From the NCBI RefSeq assembly GCF_000012825.1, contig NC_009614.1, positions 2,418,001-2,482,000 on the forward strand: 64,000 nucleotides of DNA, read 5' to 3'. This document shows, piece after piece, positions 1-9,941 of the stretch. Within the stretch, counting starts at the first letter, position 1. The number at the start of each line of letters is the position of its first letter. Origin of the DNA: Phocaeicola vulgatus ATCC 8482. GTDB taxonomy: Bacteria; Bacteroidota; Bacteroidia; Bacteroidales; Bacteroidaceae. The notes below the pieces were generated by a model that did not search any database, was not told the DNA's origin, and worked only from the letters and a program-made list of their open reading frames with translations. Made by a program: the position numbers and the translations under genes.

Positions 1-329
1 GTGGCGGAAAGAGTACATTGGAAAATTTTGTACGGACATATCGGGATCCTTCCTTTACAAGTAAAGCTAATTCGGCACAGGATTTTCAGGATGAGGTTTG
101 GTTGCAGCGTCGTATGGAACTTTGGGGAGAAGGTTTCTCACTGTTCGATATCCTACGCTTGAAAAAGCCGGTGGTTCGTAAGAATACGAATTATGACCCG
201 TCTGTACAATATAATTCAGCAGCAGAAGCGCAGATCCTGATCTATCGGATTCCGCAATGTGAAATGGAAACCAATTCCGGAATCAGTGACACTGATAACA
301 ATCCGGCTGCTCCACAACCACAACTATAG
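1..329 (+). CDS. SusD/RagB-family outer-membrane lipoprotein, C-terminal fragment
   Basis: The gene begins before the window; the open frame runs in from base 3 (GGC GGA AAG) and ends at a TAG at 327-329. The residues LQRRMELWGEGFSLFDILR followed by a KKP segment are typical of the C-terminal end of SusD-like glycan-binding lipoproteins, which sit on the cell surface next to a SusC TonB-dependent transporter. Only about 109 residues are visible, so the substrate cannot be inferred. A strong terminator follows directly, so this is probably the last gene of a polysaccharide utilisation operon lying to the left. Family is fairly sure; role in a particular locus is inference. Confidence 0.85.
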   Translation, partial: GGKSTLENFVRTYRDPSFTSKANSAQDFQDEVWLQRRMELWGEGFSLFDILRLKKPVVRKNTNYDPSVQYNSAAEAQILIYRIPQCEMETNSGISDTDNNPAAPQPQL

Positions 330-342
330 GGAATAACTGTAA

Positions 343-382
343 TAAAAAAGAGGATGACGTTCAACGTTCATCCTCTTTTTTT
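343..382 (+). terminator. Rho-independent terminator after the SusD gene
   Basis: The arm AAAGAGGATGA pairs with TCATCCTCTTT around a 10-base loop, and a run of T follows at 376-382. It lies 14 bases after the SusD stop codon and separates that operon from hflX. Confidence 0.85.
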
Positions 383-384
383 GT

Positions 385-392
385 TATATTTG
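385..392 (+). promoter_or_regulatory. -7 box for hflX
   Basis: TATATTTG matches the Bacteroidetes TAnnTTTG -7 element and lies 28 bases before the hflX start codon, just after the upstream terminator. No convincing -33 TTTG at normal spacing is seen. Confidence 0.55.
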
Positions 393-420
393 TCGCGAAC
401 TTATTTAGATTGATAGATAA

Positions 421-1674
421 ATGAAAGAATTTGTAATTTCTGAAGCACAGGTTGAAACTGCCATCTTAGTTGGTTTGATTACTCAGACACAAGATGAGCG
501 TAAGACCAAGGAGTATTTGGATGAGTTGGAGTTCTTGGCCGAAACGGCCGGAGCAACAGTGGTGAAAAGGTTTACTCAGAAACTGCCTGCTGCCAATTCC
601 GTGACCTATGTCGGTAAAGGAAAGCTGGAAGAAATCAAGGAATATATTCATCAGGAAGAGGAAAATGAGCGTGAAGTCGGAATGGTGATTTTTGATGATG
701 AACTTTCTGCCAAGCAGATACGTAATATAGAAGCTGAACTGAAAGTGAAGATTTTGGACCGTACTTCGCTGATTCTGGATATTTTTGCCATGCGGGCTCA
801 AACTGCAAATGCTAAAACACAAGTGGAGCTGGCCCAATATAAGTATATGCTGCCTCGTCTGCAACGTTTGTGGACTCACTTGGAGCGTCAGGGAGGTGGA
901 TCCGGTGCCGGTGGAGGTAAAGGCTCTGTGGGATTACGTGGGCCGGGTGAAACTCAGTTGGAAATGGACCGTCGTATCATTTTGAATCGTATGTCATTGT
1001 TGAAAGAACGGTTGGCTGAAATTGATAAACAGAAGTCCACTCAACGTAAAAACCGTGGGCGTATGATACGTGTAGCTTTGGTAGGGTATACCAATGTGGG
1101 AAAATCTACTTTAATGAATTTGCTTTCAAAAAGCGAGGTCTTTGCTGAAAATAAACTTTTTGCAACATTGGACACCACAGTACGCAAAGTGATTATTGAG
1201 AATCTGCCATTTCTGCTTACAGATACCGTAGGATTTATCCGTAAATTACCAACGGATTTGGTTGATTCCTTTAAATCAACCTTGGACGAAGTGCGTGAAG
1301 CTGATCTACTGATTCATGTGGTGGATATTTCTCATCCGGATTTTGAGGAACAAATTTCTGTGGTTGATAAAACGATTGCTGATTTGGGGGCAGGTGGAAA
1401 GCCTACCATGATTGTTTTTAACAAGATAGATGCTTATACCTATATAGAGAAAGCAGAGGATGATTTGACTCCTAAAACCAGGGAGAATATTACATTGGAA
1501 GAACTGATGAAGACATGGATGGCAAAATTGAATGATAATTGTATCTTCATTTCTGCCAGAGAGAAAATAAATATGGATGAATTGAAGACTATTATATATA
1601 ATAAGGTGCGCGAGCTACACGTACAGAAGTATCCTTATAACGATTTTCTTTATCAAACCTATGATGAAGAATAA
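421..1674 (+). CDS. hflX: Ribosome-associated GTPase HflX
   Basis: HflX is a GTPase that binds the 50S subunit and splits stalled or stressed ribosomes. The 417-residue length is normal. An N-terminal HflX domain spans about residues 20-210, including the Gly-rich linker near 157-176 that precedes GPGETQLE. The G domain follows: P-loop GYTNVGKST at 222-230, DTVG at 268-271, and NKID at 334-337. The start ATG lies 28 bases after a TATATTTG -7 box. The DUF4954 gene begins 13 bases downstream, so the two are probably co-transcribed. Assignment is sure; a specific stress role in this organism is inferred from the family. Confidence 0.97.
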   Translation: MKEFVISEAQVETAILVGLITQTQDERKTKEYLDELEFLAETAGATVVKRFTQKLPAANSVTYVGKGKLEEIKEYIHQEEENEREVGMVIFDDELSAKQIRNIEAELKVKILDRTSLILDIFAMRAQTANAKTQVELAQYKYMLPRLQRLWTHLERQGGGSGAGGGKGSVGLRGPGETQLEMDRRIILNRMSLLKERLAEIDKQKSTQRKNRGRMIRVALVGYTNVGKSTLMNLLSKSEVFAENKLFATLDTTVRKVIIENLPFLLTDTVGFIRKLPTDLVDSFKSTLDEVREADLLIHVVDISHPDFEEQISVVDKTIADLGAGGKPTMIVFNKIDAYTYIEKAEDDLTPKTRENITLEELMKTWMAKLNDNCIFISAREKINMDELKTIIYNKVRELHVQKYPYNDFLYQTYDEE

Positions 1675-1687
1675 ATACATATAGAAG

Positions 1688-3673
1688 ATGAAAACTTATC
1701 GTTCACTTACACAAGAAGAAATACAACAATTAAAAGAGAGATCATGCACTGCGGTTGATTGGGATGAAATTGAAGTAGTAGAGAACTTTAAGACGGACTA
1801 TATTTATCATACCCGTTTTTCCGGAAAGGTCAGATTGGGGGTCTTTGAAGATGAGTTTACGTTGGCAGGTGGCATGCGTAAACATTCCGGATTGTATCAT
1901 GCGACTTTGCATAATGTAACGGTGGGCGATAATTGTTGTATTGAGAATATAAAGAACTATATAGCCAACTATATCATTGGGGATTATGTATTTATAGAGA
2001 ATGTAGATATCATTCTGGTAGATGGCCGGAGCAAGTTTGGGAATGGCGTTGAAGTAGCTGTATTGAATGAAACGGGTGGACGTGAAGTGCCTATTCATGA
2101 TCGTCTGTCAGCGCATCAGGCCTATATTCTGGCATTGTACCGTCATCGTCCTGAATTGATTTGCCGGATGAAAGCCATTATTGACCGGTATGCTGAAGAG
2201 AATGCTTCGGATACAGGTACTATTGGCCACCATGTTACCATTGTTGATGCGGGATATATAAAGAATGTACGAATAGGTGATTATTGTAAGATAGAAGGGG
2301 CGGGACGATTGAAAAACGGTAGCTTGAACAGTAATGAGCAAGCGCCTATTCATATCGGCTATGGAGTGGTATGCGATGATTTTATTATATCAAGCGGCTC
2401 CAATGTGGAAGATGGAACTATGTTGACCCGTTGCTTTATCAGCCAGGCATGTCATTTGGGACATAACTATTCTGCATCTGATTCTTTGTTTTTCAGTAAT
2501 TGTCAAGAAGAGAACGGTGAGGCATGTGCCATTTTTGCCGGACCCTTTACGGTGACTCATCATAAGTCTACTTTGCTGATTGCCGGAATGTTCTCTTTTA
2601 TGAATGCGGGTTCCGGCTCTAATCAAAGCAACCATATGTATAAGTTAGGTCCGATTCATCAGGGAGCTATGGAGCGTGGGGCGAAGACTACTTCCGATTC
2701 TTATATTTTATGGCCCGCACGTGTAGGTGCATTTTCTTTGGTTATGGGGCGTCATGTGAATCATGCCGATACTTCTAATCTGCCTTTTTCTTATCTGATA
2801 GAGCAGCAAAATACCACTTATCTGGTGCCAGGGGTGAATTTGCGGAGTGTAGGTACGATTCGGGATGCTCAAAAGTGGCCTAAACGTGACAAACGTAAAG
2901 ATCCGAACCGTTTGGATCAGATTAATTATAACCTGTTGAGTCCCTATACTATTCAGAAAATGATGAAAGGGCGTAGTATTCTGAAAGAATTACGTAAAGT
3001 ATCCGGAGAAACTTCAGAAACTTACTCTTACCAAAGTGCGAAAATTAAGAATTCTTCTTTAAATAATGGCATTCGTTTTTATGAAACGGCTATTCATAAA
3101 TTTTTGGGTAATTCATTAATCAAGCGTTTGGAGGAGGTTCGTTTTAGCAGTGATGAGGAAATCCGTGCCCGGTTGATTCCTGATACAGAGATAGGGACAG
3201 GAGAATGGGTGGATATTTCCGGATTGATCGCTCCTAAAAGTGAAATAGAGAAGTTGATGGCAGATATAGAATCTGGAATCCTGACTAATGTGGATCAGAT
3301 TCATGACCGTTTTGTTGAGATGCATCGTAATTATTATACATACGAGTGGACATGGGCGTATGGGAAGATGCTTGAGTTTTATAATCTGCGTTCCGATGAA
3401 ATAACGGCAAAGGATGTTATTGCTATCGTGAAGAAGTGGCAGGAGGCTGTTGTCGGATTGGATAAAATGGTCTATGCCGATGCGAAAAAGGAATTTTCTT
3501 TGTCTGCTATGACGGGGTTCGGTGCAGATGGATCACGTGAAGAAATGGAGCAGGATTTTGAACAGGTGCGTGGGGTATTTGAAAGTAATCCGTTTGTGAC
3601 AGCGGTATTGCAGCATATTGAAGCGAAAACAGCGTTGGGTAACGAGTTGATAGAACGGATTGCTTCTATATGA
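1688..3673 (+). CDS. DUF4954 family protein with left-handed beta-helix repeats
   Basis: This 661-residue protein resembles the DUF4954 family of Bacteroidetes, whose biochemical role is not known to me. The first half holds many short hexapeptide-like turns (for example IGDYVFIENV, IGDYCKIEGAG and IGYGVVCDDF), which suggest a left-handed parallel beta-helix like that of acyl- and nucleotidyl-transferase sugar-nucleotide enzymes. The region around 245-380 is rich in His, Asn and Ser (CHLGHN, HHKST, NHADTSN) and could form an active site. The last 200 residues look helical. There is no signal peptide, so it is probably cytoplasmic. It follows hflX by 13 bases. Family call is good; activity is unknown. 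Confidence 0.8.
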   Translation: MKTYRSLTQEEIQQLKERSCTAVDWDEIEVVENFKTDYIYHTRFSGKVRLGVFEDEFTLAGGMRKHSGLYHATLHNVTVGDNCCIENIKNYIANYIIGDYVFIENVDIILVDGRSKFGNGVEVAVLNETGGREVPIHDRLSAHQAYILALYRHRPELICRMKAIIDRYAEENASDTGTIGHHVTIVDAGYIKNVRIGDYCKIEGAGRLKNGSLNSNEQAPIHIGYGVVCDDFIISSGSNVEDGTMLTRCFISQACHLGHNYSASDSLFFSNCQEENGEACAIFAGPFTVTHHKSTLLIAGMFSFMNAGSGSNQSNHMYKLGPIHQGAMERGAKTTSDSYILWPARVGAFSLVMGRHVNHADTSNLPFSYLIEQQNTTYLVPGVNLRSVGTIRDAQKWPKRDKRKDPNRLDQINYNLLSPYTIQKMMKGRSILKELRKVSGETSETYSYQSAKIKNSSLNNGIRFYETAIHKFLGNSLIKRLEEVRFSSDEEIRARLIPDTEIGTGEWVDISGLIAPKSEIEKLMADIESGILTNVDQIHDRFVEMHRNYYTYEWTWAYGKMLEFYNLRSDEITAKDVIAIVKKWQEAVVGLDKMVYADAKKEFSLSAMTGFGADGSREEMEQDFEQVRGVFESNPFVTAVLQHIEAKTALGNELIERIASI

Positions 3674-3740
3674 TATTTTTGATGAGAGTATCCAGACTAA
3701 GATGAACCTTCGGAAAAGTTACAGATGGTAGTTACATATA

Positions 3741-3784
3741 AAAAGAGCCGTATGAATGCTGGAGTAGTCATACGGCTCTTGCTA
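3741..3784. terminator. Bidirectional hairpin terminator between DUF4954 and the CocE-type hydrolase
   Basis: AAGAGCCGTATGA at 3743-3755 pairs exactly with TCATACGGCTCTT at 3768-3780 across a 12-base loop. It lies between two convergent genes, with A residues on the left flank giving a short U-run for minus-strand transcripts. Confidence 0.75.
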
Positions 3785-3820
3785 TTGGATGACATTTGAG
3801 CTTGTTGGGATACTTCCTTT

Positions 3821-5728
3821 TTATTTTTTTACCACAGGTAGTATAACTCTGCTTGCAGCTCCTTGCTGATGATAAATTTTGATCTTTTGTTTCATCACAA
3901 AATCTTCTACCGTACAATGATAGGTATCAATAAACCTTTGTGGATTGCGGTCAATAATGGGGAACCAGGAACTTTGAATTTGAATCATCAGTCTGTGTCC
4001 CGGCAGGAATGTGTGTGCCACATCATACAGTGTGTAATTAACCGGAGTTATTTCTTCCGGTTTGAAAGGCAGGGGATTGTCGAATCCCTTACGGAAGCGT
4101 CCTCTGAATAATTCGCCACGAATCATCAGCTGGTACCCACTCATTGGGTAGTCACTCTTTAAATAACTGCGTGCAGTTTTGGAATATTCAAATTTTTCAG
4201 GATATACATCAATTACTTTCACCATAAAATCAGCGTCAGTACTACTGATGGCAGTCATTAATTCCACTTCTATAGGACCGGCCAATGTTAATGTATCACA
4301 TAGCGGCTCCGTCATGAAAGTAATGACATCGGGACGTGAAGTAGCAAAGCGTTGGTCATCTACCATGAATTCTTTTGTCCGGTAAGTGGTAGGGTTTGCC
4401 GTATAGGGTACCGGATGTGACATATCTGAAATATATTCTGAATAAGACTCTTGTTCTGCCGGTGCTTGTGTGGATACTGATCCGTTTTTATGTATATAAT
4501 AAGGTGTACCGGCAGTCTTTTGTACAGGCCATTCGTTGTATGTTTTCCATTCGTTTTCACCTGTATGGAATATATTTACTTTATGCTTGGGCTTTTCTCC
4601 CTTTCCTTCCAGGAAATATCGGAAAAAAGGATATTCTATTTTGTCCATGTAATAAGCCGAAGTGCTTTTACCGAAATACAGATTACCGAAACCTTGGAAC
4701 CCGCGTACTGTCCATGCTCCATGCCACCAAGGACCGAATGTCAGATATAAATCTGTGTCCGGTGATTGCTCTTTGATGGCTTTATAAAGATTCCAGGCTC
4801 CGTAACAGTCTTCGGAGTCATACAGTCCACCTACCACCAATATGGCTGGCTTCAAGTTATAACAGGAGGTGCGTGCATCGCGCTCTTTCCAGAAATCATC
4901 GAAATCAGGATGGTTTTTGATATCATTCCACAATGTCTGTGTGGTATCACGTACCAGGTCGTCTACATTCTTAAAGGTACCGAGTGCCAGAAAATCTGTG
5001 TAAACATCATTCTTTACAATTTGGTTCATCACTCCTTTTCCCATGTGGCGTCCTTCCAGTCTGGGAAGGAAATTAGTGGTTTGCAGCAGGGTGAAGGCTC
5101 CGTTGTGATGACGGTCATCTCCACGGAACCAGTCAGTAACGGGAGCTTGCGGAGAAACAGCTTTCAAAGCCGGATGATTGGAGGAGGCTGTCATAGTGGC
5201 ATAGAAACCATCATAACTGATTCCCCATGTTCCTACATTTCCGTTATTATATGTGTTGTGAATCAACCATTCTATGGTATCGTATGTGTCCGTAGCTTCG
5301 TCTATATTCTTTTTATCTTTCTTACCCTTTTTGTTTTTGTTGAGAGGGCGTACTTGGATAAATATTCCTTCACTCTTATGTCGTCCACGTACATCTTGGA
5401 AGACGATAATATATCGGTGCTCTATATAGTTTTTCAGATTAGTTCTGAAATGACGGTCAAATCCTTCTCCGTATGGGGAACAAGAGTAAGGGCTGCGGTG
5501 CATCAGGATAGGATGCTGCCTGCTGTTGTCTTTCGGTTCGTAGACAGCGGTGTAAAGCTTGATTCCGTCACGCATGGGAATCATGACTTCCCGTTTCGTG
5601 TAGATTTCCTTCAGTTTGAGTTCGATACTGTCCGGTTGGTTTTTTGCTTGGGTTTGTGTCCATCCTCGAGGGATGAGAAAGCATAACAGTAATGAAGTAA
5701 TAAATAAGAATTTGCCTAATCTTTTCAT
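3821..5728 (-). CDS. Secreted CocE/NonD (peptidase S15) family alpha/beta hydrolase
   Basis: The 635-residue product has a Sec signal (KRLGKFLFITSLLLCFLIP) and an Xaa-Pro dipeptidyl-peptidase S15-type alpha/beta-hydrolase domain. The probable triad is Ser171 in GISYDG, Asp304 in GGLYDSED, and His336 in GPWWHG. The spacing matches alpha-amino-acid ester hydrolases. A C-terminal jelly-roll domain (about 400-635) is usual for this family. A Lys-rich insert (about 127-141) precedes NIDEATDTYD. It likely hydrolyses acyl or peptide esters in the periplasm; the substrate is unknown. It is divergent from fumarase and has a TACCTTTG -7 box on its own strand. Confidence 0.88.
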   Translation of the reverse strand: MKRLGKFLFITSLLLCFLIPRGWTQTQAKNQPDSIELKLKEIYTKREVMIPMRDGIKLYTAVYEPKDNSRQHPILMHRSPYSCSPYGEGFDRHFRTNLKNYIEHRYIIVFQDVRGRHKSEGIFIQVRPLNKNKKGKKDKKNIDEATDTYDTIEWLIHNTYNNGNVGTWGISYDGFYATMTASSNHPALKAVSPQAPVTDWFRGDDRHHNGAFTLLQTTNFLPRLEGRHMGKGVMNQIVKNDVYTDFLALGTFKNVDDLVRDTTQTLWNDIKNHPDFDDFWKERDARTSCYNLKPAILVVGGLYDSEDCYGAWNLYKAIKEQSPDTDLYLTFGPWWHGAWTVRGFQGFGNLYFGKSTSAYYMDKIEYPFFRYFLEGKGEKPKHKVNIFHTGENEWKTYNEWPVQKTAGTPYYIHKNGSVSTQAPAEQESYSEYISDMSHPVPYTANPTTYRTKEFMVDDQRFATSRPDVITFMTEPLCDTLTLAGPIEVELMTAISSTDADFMVKVIDVYPEKFEYSKTARSYLKSDYPMSGYQLMIRGELFRGRFRKGFDNPLPFKPEEITPVNYTLYDVAHTFLPGHRLMIQIQSSWFPIIDRNPQRFIDTYHCTVEDFVMKQKIKIYHQQGAASRVILPVVKK

Positions 5729-5758
5729 GTATAATGTGATGTTATTTTAATGAGTTGG

Positions 5759-5766
5759 CAAAGGTA
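5759..5766 (-). promoter_or_regulatory. -7 box for the CocE-type hydrolase
   Basis: Reads TACCTTTG on the minus strand, 31 bases upstream of the hydrolase start codon. It matches TAnnTTTG. Confidence 0.6.
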
Positions 5767-5822
5767 AGGACATTCCTTGAAAGTTTTCACGCTAATTAAG
5801 GAAAAATTTCGATAATAGTTAC

Positions 5823-5830
5823 TACCTTTG
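5823..5830 (+). promoter_or_regulatory. -7 box for fumarase
   Basis: TACCTTTG matches TAnnTTTG and lies 36 bases before the fumarase start. It is divergent from the hydrolase promoter at 5759-5766. Confidence 0.6.
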
Positions 5831-5866
5831 TCACACTAATAACTTTTAACTAAAATAAGTATCAAT

Positions 5867-7510
5867 ATGGCAACACCTCCGTTCCACTATCAGCACATGT
5901 TCCCGTTGGGACCTGATAAAACCGAGTATTATTTGCTGACTAAAGATTATGTGTCAGTAAGTGAGTTTGAAGGAAAACCTATCTTGAAGATTGAAAAAGA
6001 AGGTCTGACTGCTATGGCTAACGCTGCTTTCCGTGATGTTTCTTTCTTGCTTCGCCGTTCACACAATGAACAGGTTGCTAAGATTCTGAGTGATCCCGAA
6101 GCCAGTGATAACGATAAGTATGTAGCATTGACTTTCTTGCGTAATGCGGAAGTTTCAGCTAAAGGCAAATTACCTCTTTGTCAAGATACGGGTACTGCTA
6201 TTATCCATGGTGAGAAAGGTCAGCAGGTATGGACCGGCTATTGTGATGAAGAAGCCCTTTCCTTGGGAGTTTATAAGACTTATACGGAAGAAAATCTTCG
6301 TTATTCTCAGAATGCTCCTTTGACTATGTACGATGAGGTGAACACCAAATGTAACCTGCCTGCACAAATTGATTTGGAAGCTACTGAAGGTATGGAATAC
6401 AAGTTCCTTTGTGTGACTAAAGGTGGTGGTTCGGCGAACAAGACCTATTTATATCAGGAAACGAAAGCTGTATTGAATCCGGCTACATTGGTTCCTTTCC
6501 TTGTTGAAAAAATGAAGACTTTGGGTACGGCTGCTTGTCCTCCTTATCATATTGCATTTGTAATCGGTGGTACATCGGCAGAGAAGAACTTGCTGACTGT
6601 TAAGCTAGCTTCTACTCACTATTATGACGAGTTGCCTACTACCGGTAATGAATACGGGCGTGCTTTCCGCGATGTGGAACTGGAAAAACAAGTATTGGAA
6701 GAAGCTTATAAGATTGGCTTGGGTGCACAGTTTGGTGGTAAGTATATGGCTCACGATGTCCGCATCATCCGCTTGCCTCGTCACGGTGCTTCTTGTCCTA
6801 TCGGTCTGGGCGTTTCCTGTTCTGCTGACCGTAATATAAAATGTAAGATCAATAAAGATGGTATCTGGATTGAAAAGATGGATGATAAACCGGGTGAGCT
6901 GATTCCGGCAGAACTCCGTGAAGCCGGTGAAGGCGATGTGGTTAAGATTGATTTGAACCAACCGATGGCGGATATCCTGAAAGAATTGACCAAGTATCCG
7001 GTAGCTACCCGTCTGTCATTGAACGGAACCATTATTGTAGGTCGCGATATCGCTCATGCTAAATTGAAAGAGCGTTTGGATCGTGGCGAAGATTTGCCGC
7101 AGTATATCAAAGATCATCCTATCTATTATGCCGGTCCGGCAAAGACTCCGGAAGGTATGGCTTGTGGTTCTATGGGCCCCACTACAGCAGGACGTATGGA
7201 CCCGTATGTGGATTTGTTCCAGTCACATGGCGGTAGCATGATAATGTTGGCAAAAGGTAATCGTAGCCAGCAGGTAACGGATGCTTGTAAGAAGTATGGC
7301 GGTTTCTATCTGGGCTCTATTGGTGGTCCGGCTGCTATCCTTGCTCAGAATAATATCAAGAGCATTGAGTGTGTGGAATATCCGGAATTGGGTATGGAAG
7401 CTATCTGGAAAATTGAAGTGGAAGATTTCCCGGCATTCATCTTGGTGGACGATAAAGGTAATGACTTCTTCAAGCAGTTGAAGCCGCGTTGCCTTGGAAA
7501 TTGTAAATAA
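5867..7510 (+). CDS. fumA: Fumarate hydratase, class I (iron-sulfur, FumA/FumB type)
   Basis: This enzyme interconverts fumarate and malate in the cytoplasm. In Bacteroides it serves the reductive branch leading to succinate and propionate. At 547 residues it is the fused single-chain class I form. The three expected [4Fe-4S] ligands are Cys105 (LCQDTGT), Cys224 (TAACPPYH) and Cys318 (GLGVSCSA), at the same numbers as in E. coli FumA. The C-terminal beta domain carries the conserved [13 protein letters not shown] segment. The start ATGGCAACACC follows a TACCTTTG promoter box and a terminator closes the unit. The cluster is oxygen-labile in this family, consistent with an anaerobe. Confidence 0.97.
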   Translation: MATPPFHYQHMFPLGPDKTEYYLLTKDYVSVSEFEGKPILKIEKEGLTAMANAAFRDVSFLLRRSHNEQVAKILSDPEASDNDKYVALTFLRNAEVSAKGKLPLCQDTGTAIIHGEKGQQVWTGYCDEEALSLGVYKTYTEENLRYSQNAPLTMYDEVNTKCNLPAQIDLEATEGMEYKFLCVTKGGGSANKTYLYQETKAVLNPATLVPFLVEKMKTLGTAACPPYHIAFVIGGTSAEKNLLTVKLASTHYYDELPTTGNEYGRAFRDVELEKQVLEEAYKIGLGAQFGGKYMAHDVRIIRLPRHGASCPIGLGVSCSADRNIKCKINKDGIWIEKMDDKPGELIPAELREAGEGDVVKIDLNQPMADILKELTKYPVATRLSLNGTIIVGRDIAHAKLKERLDRGEDLPQYIKDHPIYYAGPAKTPEGMACGSMGPTTAGRMDPYVDLFQSHGGSMIMLAKGNRSQQVTDACKKYGGFYLGSIGGPAAILAQNNIKSIECVEYPELGMEAIWKIEVEDFPAFILVDDKGNDFFKQLKPRCLGNCK

Positions 7511-7536
7511 TTAAATTATTCCGTAATAATACTAAT

Positions 7537-7582
7537 ACAGCCTTCCTCCCTTTAAAGGCGAGGGGGCTGTTCTGTTTTTTAT
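7537..7582 (+). terminator. Terminator after fumarase
   Basis: ACAGCC...TCC pairs imperfectly with GAGGGGGCTGT around an AAAGG-containing loop, then TTCTGTTTTTTAT follows. It sits 26 bases after the fumarase stop. Confidence 0.6.
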
Positions 7583-7612
7583 TTAATTGGTGTTATCCGT
7601 TACCTTAATAAT

Positions 7613-9769
7613 ATGATGAAAAAACTACGATTGTTGTTTGTGCTGTTATGGATGACAAGCAACTTATTTTCTTCTCCTGTTACAGGATTATTAGAGCGCA
7701 TCGACAAAGGAGCTTCCTCCAAATTTATTATTGAACGTCAGAAATCGGAAACTGATTTTTTTGAACTCGATCAGAAAGGTGATAAAGTAATTATCCGGGG
7801 TAATGACTATGTAAATATTGCTACCGGATTGAATTGGTATTTGAAATATTATGCAGGCATACATCTTTCTTGGAATGGAATGACTGCAAAACTGCCTGCT
7901 GTTTTGCCCCCTGTGACTAAAAAGGAACGGCATGAAACGGATCTGCCCTATCGTTATGATCTGAATTATTGTACTTTCTCTTATTCCATGGCTTTTTGGG
8001 ACTGGGAGCGTTGGGAAAAGGAGATAGATTGGATGGCGCTTCACGGTATCAATCTTTCCCTGGCATTGACAGGGACTGAGTCGGTTTGGAGAAATGTACT
8101 TCTAAAACTGGGATATACTAAGGATGAAATTAATGAATTTGTAGCCGGACCGGGTTTTACAGCTTGGTGGTTGATGAATAATCTGGAAGGGTGGGGAGGA
8201 CCTAATCCTGAAAGTTGGTATACCCGTCAGGAAAAACTTCAGAAGAAGATTGTAAAAAGAATGCGTGAATATGGCATCGAACCTGTGTTGCCGGGATATT
8301 GTGGCATGGTTCCTCATAATGCAAAGGAGAAATTAGGATTGAATGTTGCTGATCCCGGATTTTGGTGCAGCTATCATCGTCCTGCCTTTTTACAGCCGGA
8401 GGATGAGCGCTTTGAAGAAATCTCTGCTTTGTATTATAGAGAACTGACAAAACTGTATGGAAAAACAGGTTTTTACGCTATTGATCCGTTTCATGAAGGG
8501 GGAAGTACTCAAGGAGTAAATTTGGATGCAGCCGGTAAAGCCATCATGAAAGCCATGAAAAAAACAAATCCGGATGCTGTGTGGGTGGCTCAGGCATGGC
8601 AGGACAATCCTCGTACTCCGATGATAGAGCATCTGGAAGCAGGAGACCTGTTAGTCTTGGACTTGCATAGCGAATGCCGTCCGCAATGGGGGGACCCGGC
8701 GTCAGAGTGGTGTCGCAAAGGAGGATACGGGCAGCATGAGTGGGTGTACTGCATGTTGTTGAATTTTGGTGGTAACATTGGGCTTCATGGTAAAATGGAT
8801 GCGCTGATTGATGGCTTTTATGACGCGAAAGCAGATGTTCATGCCGGAAGGACATTGCGTGGAGTAGGGATGACTCCGGAAGGTATTGAGAACAATCCGG
8901 TTATGTATGAGCTGGTGATGGAATTGCCATGGCGTGAACATCGGTTTACTCGTGATGAGTGGTTGAAAGGATACGTATATGCTCGTTATGGGGTAGAGGA
9001 TGAGGCTTTGCAACAAGTTTGGGATTTATTAGGTAACGGTATTTATAATAGTCCCAAGGAGAAAATACAACAGGGAACGCATGAGTCGGTATTCTGCGCT
9101 CGTCCGGGGTTGGATGTATATCAGGTATCCAGTTGGTCGGAGATGAAAGAATACTATAATCCGCAGGATGTGATAGAGGCTGCCCGACTGATGGTTTCTG
9201 TGGCTGATAAATATCAGGGTAATAATAATTTTGAATTCGATTTGGTGGATGTGCTCCGGCAGGCATTGGCAGAAAAGGGGCGTTTGATGCAAAAAGTGGT
9301 AACGGCTGCGTTCCGGGCAGGAGACAAGCAAGTATTTGAGTTGGCTTCACAGCATTTTCTGCATCTTATTCTATTGCAAGACCAGTTGTTGGGTACCCGG
9401 AAAGAATTCAAGGTTGGAACTTGGATTGAAGCGGCACGTTCAGCAGGACAGACCCAGGAAGAAAAAGCATTATACGAATGGAATGCACGTGTTCAGATTA
9501 CTACATGGGGAAATCGTGTAGCGGCAGATCAAGGCGGACTTCGTGATTATGCTCATAAAGAATGGAATGGCATTTTGAAAGATTTCTATTTTATGAGATG
9601 GAAGGCTTATTTTGATTATTTAGCTTGTGTCCTGGATGGAAAGCAACCGGAGGAACTTGATTTTTATACCTTGGAAGAAGCATGGACTAAAGAAACAGGA
9701 TTCTATTCCTCAATTCCTGAAGGAAATACTGTGGTAGTAGCTAAAAACATTTTTGAAGAAGTTTTTTAA
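7613..9769 (+). CDS. Alpha-N-acetylglucosaminidase, GH89 (NAGLU type)
   Basis: GH89 enzymes release terminal alpha-linked GlcNAc from glycoconjugates such as heparan sulfate fragments or gastric-type mucin glycans. The 718-residue protein has an N-terminal signal (KKLRLLFVLLWMTSNLFS), the NAGLU N-terminal domain (about 25-110), a TIM barrel (about 111-445) and an all-helical C-terminal domain. Likely catalytic carboxylates are Glu295 in DPFHEGG and one of Glu423/426 in TPEGIENN. Two ATGs in tandem (7613, 7616) make the start uncertain by one residue. It is a lone gene between two terminator-like structures, not obviously part of a SusCD locus. Linkage specificity is inferred from the family. 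Confidence 0.94.
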   Translation: MMKKLRLLFVLLWMTSNLFSSPVTGLLERIDKGASSKFIIERQKSETDFFELDQKGDKVIIRGNDYVNIATGLNWYLKYYAGIHLSWNGMTAKLPAVLPPVTKKERHETDLPYRYDLNYCTFSYSMAFWDWERWEKEIDWMALHGINLSLALTGTESVWRNVLLKLGYTKDEINEFVAGPGFTAWWLMNNLEGWGGPNPESWYTRQEKLQKKIVKRMREYGIEPVLPGYCGMVPHNAKEKLGLNVADPGFWCSYHRPAFLQPEDERFEEISALYYRELTKLYGKTGFYAIDPFHEGGSTQGVNLDAAGKAIMKAMKKTNPDAVWVAQAWQDNPRTPMIEHLEAGDLLVLDLHSECRPQWGDPASEWCRKGGYGQHEWVYCMLLNFGGNIGLHGKMDALIDGFYDAKADVHAGRTLRGVGMTPEGIENNPVMYELVMELPWREHRFTRDEWLKGYVYARYGVEDEALQQVWDLLGNGIYNSPKEKIQQGTHESVFCARPGLDVYQVSSWSEMKEYYNPQDVIEAARLMVSVADKYQGNNNFEFDLVDVLRQALAEKGRLMQKVVTAAFRAGDKQVFELASQHFLHLILLQDQLLGTRKEFKVGTWIEAARSAGQTQEEKALYEWNARVQITTWGNRVAADQGGLRDYAHKEWNGILKDFYFMRWKAYFDYLACVLDGKQPEELDFYTLEEAWTKETGFYSSIPEGNTVVVAKNIFEEVF

Positions 9770-9863
9770 ATGTTCTTTCTACTATGGATAACTTAAGACT
9801 TTCATAGGTTATAAGGCTTGATTATGGGTTCAGAACCGATGGGTATGAAACTATGATAACTTT

Positions 9864-9906
9864 ATTCACGGTAGGGGGTGGATTGAATTTACCCCTTACG
9901 GTGAAT
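9864..9906. terminator. Imperfect hairpin between GH89 and the amino acid permease
   Basis: ATTCACGGTAGGGG pairs with CCCCTTACGGTGAAT with two mismatches across a 12-base loop. It lies between convergent genes and probably ends one or both transcripts. There is no strong T-run, so confidence is moderate. Confidence 0.45.
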
Positions 9907-9941
9907 GAAAGTTATGGAAACAGATAGCGTGTGGAAAACGC

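Noticed and set aside
4766..5686. 306-codon open frame on the plus strand
   Set aside because: It is antisense to the CocE-type hydrolase, which has a signal peptide, catalytic triad and promoter. The antisense product has no recognisable domain.
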